DNA from: Lineus longissimus
Taxonomy: Eukaryota > Nemertea > Pilidiophora > Heteronemertea > Lineidae
Length of the DNA stretch: 64,000 nucleotides
Reading direction: 5' to 3'
Assembly: GCF_910592395.1 (NCBI RefSeq)
Contig: NC_088321.1
Coordinates: forward strand, 8,558,001 to 8,622,000
In this document: positions 56,951 through 64,000 of the stretch, piece after piece
Numbering within the stretch: position 1 is the stretch's first letter
How the letters are laid out: every line of letters begins with the position of its first letter
Made by a program: the position numbers and the translations under genes
The notes under the pieces: model-generated
Databases searched by the model: none
What the model was told of the DNA's origin: nothing
Seen by the model: only the letters and a program-made list of their open reading frames with translations

Positions 56951-57172
56951 ATGAAAATGTCATTTGATAGATACCCGAGTAGCCCATTTGTCATCATAAA
57001 TAATCCTCCTTCATGTCGGGGAGAGGGACTAAACCGATACCCTGAGTGTGGAGTGTATTCAGGGGACACTCCGGACGTAGTGGATCGGCCTCATCCGCCC
57101 CGTGACATTGGAATAGGTTTAGGATTACCATTTGGACTCCCTCGGGAGTCCTGCGCTCTTAGAAATAAATAA
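56951..57172 (+). CDS. Hypothetical small protein or exon, 73 residues
   Basis: ATG 56951 to TAA 57170-57172. Just upstream is a pyrimidine-rich stretch ending TTTTCTGTAG (56944), a possible acceptor. The product is Pro/Gly/Arg-rich, with RYPECGVYSGDTPD, VVDRPHPPRDIG and LGLPFGLPRES. AATAAA overlaps the stop. A diverged DNA relative lies at 55560-55640 (CGGACGCAGCGGACCGGCCT), so it may be part of a repeat rather than a gene. Family not recognised. Confidence 0.35.
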   Translation: MKMSFDRYPSSPFVIINNPPSCRGEGLNRYPECGVYSGDTPDVVDRPHPPRDIGIGLGLPFGLPRESCALRNK

Positions 57173-58534
57173 ATAGTTTTTTCGGCCAACACAAATATAT
57201 ATGCACCCCAAAGAGTCGTTTTGGTAAAATGAAAACCCCAAATAATGGTTTTGGATATTGTGAAAAACATCCACAATGTTTTTCACACTTCGCTGAAAAC
57301 CTCTTCGGTGTGCTTATTCGCCACTTTCCTCAAGCAGAAATCATATAGTAATTATCCCGCTGGAAAAGTGCCCGGCCAGTGTACAACAGCGCAGAAACGC
57401 ACATAGCCTACATGTGGGGACACCCCAAATATTGCACGGCGCACTCGAAATAAGGGGTTCGTCACTCGTATTCATTGCCCATTTTTGTAAATTCTCTTCC
57501 CACTCGGAGAGCGAGAGTCAACGATCTGGGGATTAAGGGAGACGCACAGCCAGGTTTATTATGACTTTTGCAGCCACAAAAGAAATCGGACGCAAAGAAG
57601 AAGAAGTATATTTTCTGTTGGCTAAGGAAAATAGAGATACACGTTACCGATATTATACATGCAAATTCGCTGAGATTTGCCAGTGTATATCTGTGTTATA
57701 AAACCAATTTTAGCTAAAATGTGAACAAATTTTAAAACCAATTTTAAACCAAAATGTGAACAACGCCCCCTACTGGTGTCCCCAAAAGCACTTTTGGAGG
57801 ACTCAAACTTTAGCTGGCCCTCGACTTCACAGAAGTGTTGAAATTTATATTCATTGCATGTAAACAAATTCGAGTTCAATTTTCAAATTTTGAACTAACG
57901 GAATATAGCCTTTATTAGTAAGCCGGCCTTATGCCAAGTTATTCGACAAAATTGGGGTTAGGGTTAGTATATTAGAGTTCGGGTCAAATTAGGGTTAGGG
58001 TTAGGGTTATACATGCATGTGGTCGGTTGGAATCATGATTGATGAGGAATCGCCGAGAAATAGCCATGTGCAGTGAAGGAAATGCATTCTCAATAAAGAT
58101 CGCATTGGGCTGTTAAAGGTAGCTGTCGATATAAGGAATATATAATCCACAAACTTAAGAGGATAACTATCTCCTAAGTTGTCAAATGAAACAAATTTTT
58201 GCGACATACAACATTTGAGAAGACAGTCCTGACCTTCCTGTACTCGCGAATTGGCATCTTTCTTTATTTACGAGCGCTTGCGCTTATTTTCAGCAGAATT
58301 TGGGTTTGCGGATTGTCAAGGGTTAAGAAGGCTTTTTTGAAGAAAAAAGAAACGAATTTCTGCAGTGAAAAAAATCTCATCATATCTTTGTATTTCCGAA
58401 TTGAACCTTTTTAGTGAAAATAGGTTTTTTTCTTGAGGCCAATAGAAAAAACTTTATTATCACCGGAAAAGATTTCAGTTCGGATGTACACATTGTCAAA
58501 TCAGGTTAGATTTTGCCTACAAAAACACAGGCAT
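57173..58534. other. Intergenic with a TTAGGG-like tract
   Basis: A (TTAGGG)-like tract lies at 57953-58010. CCAATTTTA...AAAATGTGAACAA is duplicated in tandem near 57700-57760. No gene supported. Confidence 0.45.
57953..58010. repeat. Interstitial TTAGGG-like repeat
   Basis: GGGGTTAGGGTTAG, then AGGGTTAGGGTTAGGGTTA after a short gap. Interstitial. Confidence 0.75.
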
Positions 58535-58850
58535 CGATGGCCCATGGAAGGATCACGTGTAAACATGGTTCGTGATAATCATCATATAGTATAGATCCAC
58601 TGATGGCCCATGGACGTGCCATCAAATAGTGGTTCCATCAAAGGCCAAATGGCGGTGGGTCCCATAAAAATGAAGGTATGCAGCAAACCTATTTCTGAAT
58701 CAGTATAGTCTTTACTCAGAACTTCCTAAATTCTTTGATGGCCCGTCAAAAGATTTATATAACGGATTCTATCCATGGGTCAATGATGGGCCCATGGTAG
58801 ATACGGCCATGGATTCCATCGATGGATTTATGATGGACAATCTTAGAATT
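58535..58850 (+). repeat. Diverged copy of the 41731-42180 MITE
   Basis: Shares GATCCACTGATGGCCCATGG, GGTGGGTCCCATAAAAATGA, CCATGGGTCAATGATGGGCC and GTAGATACGGCCATGG in the same order. The terminal inverted repeats are not recognisable. Confidence 0.75.
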
Positions 58851-59941
58851 TATAAATGAAAACAACTAATCGGGTAGTTGATATTGTACAACTGTGAAAA
58901 TAGAAAAGTGGTAGTGAAGCTAACCATCAATTTAGTAACAAATAACAATTAAAATTATTAAAAACTAATTTTTCGATAGGCAAACAACAAATCTCAGAGT
59001 ACGTGCACTAGGAACTTACTACAAATGTATATACCAGAGTAGTAAAATATAACTACTATAGATAGTTATTTTTACAAATACTTTTTATGAGTGTGCATAA
59101 ATTGTTTACATTCGCTGTAAATCGTGATAACAGACTGGAATCATAGCGCATAGCTGTCAATGATTTACTCAGAAACCTGTCAGAATTCAACCAATAAAAC
59201 GACCGTAAATAAAAACTGCACTGAAAAAAGATTTAAGAAAAAAAGCGTTAAAACTTTCGTTGTCAAATAAATTGTATACTCGAAGAAAGTGCGGGTGGCA
59301 CTTGTCATACAAACCATAACTCTAGGTTTTCACTTAAAAAGGAAGTCATTCTATGAAAGATTTGTAGAAAAAAAAGCGATAAAACTGATGATTTTGGCTT
59401 TCTAGGATATGAGTAATTTACTATCTGGTTTTCATGAATGGCCAGTAGATAAAAATGAAAATGCACATGTTTTCATATTTCACTGACTTATGTGCTGAAT
59501 GGATTATCAACAAGACTAGGCCCTGTAGGCCTATGCTTAGAGGAAACCATAGACATATGATGAGGCTGAGTCGAAATGATCCAATATTTGCGTCAAAATG
59601 TGTGATTTTCGTGCATAGTTTGACGACCTGTGCGACTGAGAGCGGGAAATAGTCATTGTGGTGACCTTAATTGTGTTGGTCGTGCTGCTTACTGTTTCTC
59701 ACCCCACTGCTGAATTGACAAATATAAATACCATTATGCACAGGCTGAAAAAACATTCAATAAGTGCACTAAGATTATGAATCTAAGCTAAAGTTTATTT
59801 GCGCTTTTGACATGAATAAAAACACTTGTAACGGCAGTATTTCGATTGGTATTTATAGCAAGCAGGCATGCGCGCACCTAACGGATGAGCCCGCGTAGGG
59901 TTAAATCAGCCATGAGCAGTGATGGGGTTGAAAGCGTGTAT
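58851..59941. other. Intergenic; nothing recognised
   Basis: AT-rich; no supported gene. Confidence 0.4.
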
Positions 59942-60157
59942 TCATCCGACTAAATTAGAGTAGGGTCTTGATGGAGTGTGCGATCTTTGGGATTTATGTG
60001 GCCCTTCCGTGATTGGGGTGATGGCTTCTTTACACCCCTTTATTCTAGGTGGAATATATGGATTAATAATACTAATACGCACATTAGGTGAGTAAGCCAA
60101 TTTATCTCCAACATCGGGAATTTGGGAAAAAATCGGGTCATTTTTGAGATATCGCAT
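59942..60157 (-). CDS. Hypothetical small protein, 71 residues
   Basis: The minus-strand ATG at 60157 gives a product with MRYLKNDPIFSQIPD, NVRISIINPYIPPR and EGPHKSQRSHTPSRP. Composition is protein-like but no family, neighbour or promoter supports it. It could be chance. Confidence 0.2.
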   Translation of the reverse strand: MRYLKNDPIFSQIPDVGDKLAYSPNVRISIINPYIPPRIKGCKEAITPITEGPHKSQRSHTPSRPYSNLVG

Positions 60158-61080
60158 GCCGTTCTCTCTTCTTGATACACGTTTCGAGAATTTTGACCCG
60201 AGATGACCCAGGTATTTCCTGTGATAAATTACCCCCCTCGATTCAGAAATAAGTTTTTTTCATTCGACATGTTATCAGTGGTTTATGTTTGATATGTTCA
60301 CACCATAAATATTCATTTGTTGTGAAGCGTTCGAGCAAGGGGGAGTTACGAAAATGATGAATGAAAACTTTGATAAATCGGCCCAAAATAGCTAAATGTT
60401 ACTTGAAAAGTTAGCGACCAGAGCCCTTATTTTACTAGTTTGACGCAACCTTCCTGACCCCTGGGTATTTTTCCTGGACTTGAAATTGGGTGTAGATCAC
60501 GTAAGAGAAGTTTTCACCAAAAAAGAACGCTGCGTTAGCGCCTCCCTTATCTTACACACTCACACATGCTTCCACGCTTCGTGTTGTTTTCGTATACCGC
60601 TCATTATAATATGCTAAGTGTAAGAACTTGCGCGTAAATCGCACCAACATGCCTTCAAAACACACCGAAATCTACAAAAATCAGCCACAAATTTTAAAAA
60701 ATGATTGAACTTTTAGAAACTGTTCGATTTCAAGATGAAATTGGTGTTGTCTATGAGCATTGAAGAGATGTATACATTGTATGCGGTGACCTTATTTTTT
60801 ATTTTCTTCGTGACCTCGTCAGGGAACGCAGCGAGCCGCGTTCGGCGCCATTTTTCTAATCCGACCCTGAACATTGAATGGTGTGGTGAAGTAGGCCGTT
60901 TGAGGTCAGGGAATGTGTCGTCTGTGCTCTGCTAAAACTCTGAACTGGTCTCTTGTATTTGTTTATGGTTGGGAAGGACATTTTGATTGACAGTTGAAAC
61001 GTCAAATAATCTACTCCTGACATTAGGTAATAATATTATACAACATACTAGCAAATCAGGATGGTGACTTCTCTGGCTCC
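60158..61080. other. Intergenic; nothing recognised
   Basis: An open frame at 60735-60935 has a hydrophobic start but no further support. Confidence 0.4.
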
Positions 61081-61084
61081 ATAA

Positions 61085-61135
61085 AGTCAATAATTTTGAA
61101 TAAATTGAATTGAATTGAATAAATTGAATTGTTGT
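61085..61135 (+). repeat. LINE-tail-like (TGAAT)n
   Basis: TTGAATAAATTGAATTGAAT repeats, the pattern of a LINE 3' tail. A second one, AATTTCAAATTCAAATTC-like, is at 61430-61475. No LINE coding sequence adjoins. Confidence 0.4.
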
Positions 61136-61479
61136 CTTCTATTGCCTCCTTTTTTGCACTGCCTTGTATCGTATTTATCAAAGAGATACTATTAGGCGGA
61201 GATATGGGGGAAATTGGTGATGTTCATGTGACTAATTTGCACAGTTAAATGGGTACGCTGTTCGTATCTACTGGTTGACCTTGAAAATGGAAATGCAGTT
61301 TGAAGTAATGAGTTTTTGGTTATACACAATGCCATAGTGCAGTTATCGTGCATGAAAATTTGCTGAAATTTGGTGTATTTATAACACACAATGGCAAGGT
61401 TGAAATTTTATATTCAGTAGGTTTTTACGCAATAAATCAATTTCAAATTCAAATTCAAATACAAATTTCAAATTCAATG

Positions 61480-61920
61480 AACTGTGTAGGCCTTTAAGTG
61501 GCTAAACTTTGTTTTGTTTACCAATGAATATGTTCCTGAGTGCAAGCATGGACGTTGACAGAAATGTAGCCAAAATATGTCCTCCAAATTCCAAGATGGC
61601 ATCCATCTCAAGGCAAAATATGATGGCTTCGAATCATCCCATCGGAAACACCCAAGGTCATTATTTCCAAGTATATAACAGTTGTCGATTGCTTTGCAAT
61701 TGACCCAATATCTTGCAATTTCAAGCCTTCATTTCCTTTTGACCAAGAGTGTAGTATGTAAACTGAACTAGAACTGGGGCAGTTGATCGAGGTCACGAAC
61801 CTTTTTGCTCCAATTTATTGAATGTTGTTTGCACCTCTGCTGCTGTAGCTTATTGAAATGTTTCTTGTGGATTTTCTTGAGATGTTGCTAAGTCCATTCT
61901 CCAAAGCAGACATGATACTG
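61480..61920. other. Intergenic; nothing recognised
   Basis: No supported gene. Confidence 0.4.
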
Positions 61921-61921
61921 T

Positions 61922-63165
61922 ATTCTCAAATACCTGGATATACAACGAACCACACTTTACAGTGTAAATGCACTATGCTCAAATGAAGCCTCGTTTTGAA
62001 TTCAGTGGTTATGGTTTAGTAGGCCTAAAACAAAAATGCTGTGTTTCGGGTCACACGACCGACCCTACCGAAAAGCCTCGACCCTAAAATATTTTTCAAA
62101 CGTGAGAAAATAATAAAATTCTAACTTTACCAACAAAACTTTGCTGAAACACTGTGTCAGTCTTTCATTTTATTCCTCCCAATGCCAGAAGAGACAAGAC
62201 CACCATTGATTTTTTAAGCCTTTTAGCAGTTCAATTGTCAATGTTTGACCGCGACACATCAAATACTGCGTTGGGTTGTGAATCTGAAATTTTTGATATG
62301 ATATTCAGGACAGCCGGGCAAGTAAACGGTGAAAAGTGAACTGGTAGTTGACCACGGAAATTTTTTGATAATCGACAAATTGGACAGAAATTGATATTTC
62401 CACTCTTTTTTCAGCCAACTGGCAGAAAAATCTCAAAACACGCCCCCTATTGCCAAATTAGCAAAATTCTAAATAAATTTTTTTCATCAAATAATTTCTT
62501 TATATCTGTAGAATTGTAAATATTTTTCCACTACCTCTCCAAATATGTACTTGAGAGTAAAAAACATACTCGCGTCTAATTGATAGGTCTCGACCCTCCA
62601 ACCTATGAATATTCATTGTTGTTATTGTCTCAGAACGCCAAAAACCATGGGCGTGGCCATCTTGGAACTCTCCACCTCGGTGGGAGAAGGAAACTGACAT
62701 CACTGAAATCAAAATGGCGGCAGCATGGCTTGTCACGGCAGGTTCTGCTAGTTTGTTTTGTGTAAAGTTCCACCATACAACAAGTCTGAAGTGATCAACA
62801 ATTCCTAGACACTGCAAACAGGATACGTTGGAAGCAACAAACCGTAGTTTTCAATCATATATTGAGGAAAACAATAAAATGAAATAAAATAATCTTCCGA
62901 CCGTCCTGCCCTAAAATTTATTTTTGAGGTGACCCAAAACACAGCTTTTTTTTTAGGCCTTAGGTGTGGTAGCTGTCAAAAAGCATTTAAAACCACTTTT
63001 TGTTGCTTAATTGGATATATTTTAGAATAGAAATTGATACATCACTGTCGTTATTGATTGTCTCACCAAAACCACTCGGGTGGAGCTGAAATGTTGGACA
63101 AATCCTCTGCCTCACTTTTGGTCTACATTTTAGCTCCACCCTCAGTATCAATTCCTTAAACAGAA
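61922..63165 (+). repeat. Dispersed repeat with terminal foldback (copy 2), interrupted
   Basis: 61922-62020 matches 45690-45790, and 62961-63165 matches 45810-46026, including the GGTGGAGCTGAAATGTT foldback. Between them sits the element at 62021-62960, which is absent from copy 1. Confidence 0.75.
62021..62960. mobile_element. 940-bp TIR element inserted in a dispersed repeat
   Basis: The left end AGGCCTAAAACAAAAATGCT and then GTGTTTCGGGTCAC is mirrored by the right end (GTGACCCAAAACACAGC then TTTTTTTTTAGGCCT), about 33-bp TIRs with a few differences. The uninterrupted copy at 45680 serves as the empty site. A 105-codon minus-strand frame (62500-62817) is not a recognised transposase. Confidence 0.75.
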
Positions 63166-63664
63166 AAGCTTCGCGTGGAGGATATTTTCGCAAATGTCGC
63201 GAGTTGGTCATGCTCATGAAAATATTCTACCGTGAAAATCTCCTGCTTTTCAACAAGAATTCCATGTCTTGTTGCCATGGTTCCACTAGCATTGCATCCA
63301 ACTAGGCCCTGTGTCGATCTCGGCTTAGTAAACTGTAATAGATAAAGAGGTGATTAATTAGAGACAGCATATACCATGCAATTAGCACGTATCATAAAAT
63401 ACACCCAACTAATACAAACTCCAATGCGCATTACTTTTGCCTAATCAATGCTCATCTTTGTGTGCTTCTAATATTAGAGGGGTTACTGGGGACAAGATTC
63501 GGGATACGTGATTTAGGATACCAGGAAACAAGGTGAACGTTTTCCCCCTAAAACCATTCGATGTCGCCATATTGAAAACTCAGTCTGCTTACCCACCACA
63601 CAGTTATTGTGATGAGGTCGCGCATAGTTCTCCCCAATAATGTTACATTTCGATATTTGTTGAG
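63166..63664. other. Intergenic; nothing recognised
   Basis: No supported gene. Confidence 0.4.
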
Positions 63665-63670
63665 TATTTT

Positions 63671-63770
63671 TAGCTCAGCTGACAAAGTCAGCGGAGCTAG
63701 TAGTATAGCTGTTCAAATGGTGTCCGTCCTGCAATCCATCCATCTAGGGACCCATCTGTGGACAAAATTG
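63671..63770 (+). repeat. Head of an AGCTCAGCTGACAAAGTCAG repeat
   Basis: TTTTTAGCTCAGCTGACAAA then GTGTCCGTCCTGCAATCCAT: the GCTCA...GTCCGTC layout resembles, but is not the same as, the head of family A. A further TTTTTAGCTCACCTCTT starts at 63984 and runs off the window. Confidence 0.5.
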
Positions 63771-64000
63771 GACATTTCTGACCGGGAAGGCCTAGCCACT
63801 TCGTTGACGGTGCTAAATTAGGAGTTGCCCAAGGTGAACTCAAAAAACGAAAAATCGGCGCGATCCGACCTGTATTAAGAGAATGAGGTCATTTCGCGTT
63901 TAGATTTCTTTCCCTTTTTACCTCGGTCCACAGAGCAAATATTGTTTTCAAATGTGGCTGAATATTTTTAAATATTTTTTCATTTTTAGCTCACCTCTTA

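Noticed and set aside
60735-60935. Short open frame with hydrophobic start, possible secreted peptide
   Set aside because: The hydrophobic run is short and AT-driven, with no cleavage context, homologue or promoter to support it.

Overview
This is a eukaryotic genomic window, most likely from a marine invertebrate (echinoderm, hemichordate or mollusc; I cannot decide). The evidence is spliced genes with GT-AG introns, a calpain-5-type C2 domain, a long C2H2 zinc-finger gene, Ty3/gypsy and BEL/Pao LTR retrotransposons, LINE and tRNA-SINE fragments, many TIR elements and minisatellites, and frequent TAGGCCTA-like words. No rRNA gene, intact tRNA, CRISPR array or bacterial operon is seen. Layout: 1-1.6 kb holds the last two coding exons of a calpain-5-like gene. 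4.5-6.2 kb is a decayed LINE on the minus strand. 6.9-9.3 kb holds dispersed repeats, a hairpin and SINE pieces. 9.29-17.45 kb is a complete but dead Ty3/gypsy element, with 112/122-bp LTRs and an AGTGG target duplication. It sits inside a tRNA-like SINE and is itself interrupted by 3.1 kb of foreign, internally duplicated DNA. 19.40-28.02 kb is a BEL/Pao element on the minus strand with two near-identical 1613-bp LTRs and a CGACC target duplication. Its gag is open, but most of pol is deleted. 28.7-32.1 kb holds nested inverted-repeat elements. 33.5-40.9 kb is the main host gene: a three-exon, 1192-residue protein with 12 canonical C2H2 fingers. Its second intron ends in a 103-bp minisatellite that has copied the splice acceptor eight times. 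41-64 kb is mostly repeats: TTAA- and TA-type MITEs, minisatellites, a roughly 310-bp-monomer dispersed repeat, a 64-bp satellite with higher-order structure, and two small doubtful genes. How it fits together: the calpain fragment and the zinc-finger gene are the only convincing host genes. Most other structure records transposon activity. The BEL element looks young (one LTR difference seen) and, lacking the RT core, RNase H and integrase, must rely on an autonomous partner. The gypsy element is older (10-bp LTR indel, frameshift, nonsense codons, large insertion). Several repeats in the window have relatives elsewhere in the same 64 kb, which allows empty-site and boundary comparisons.
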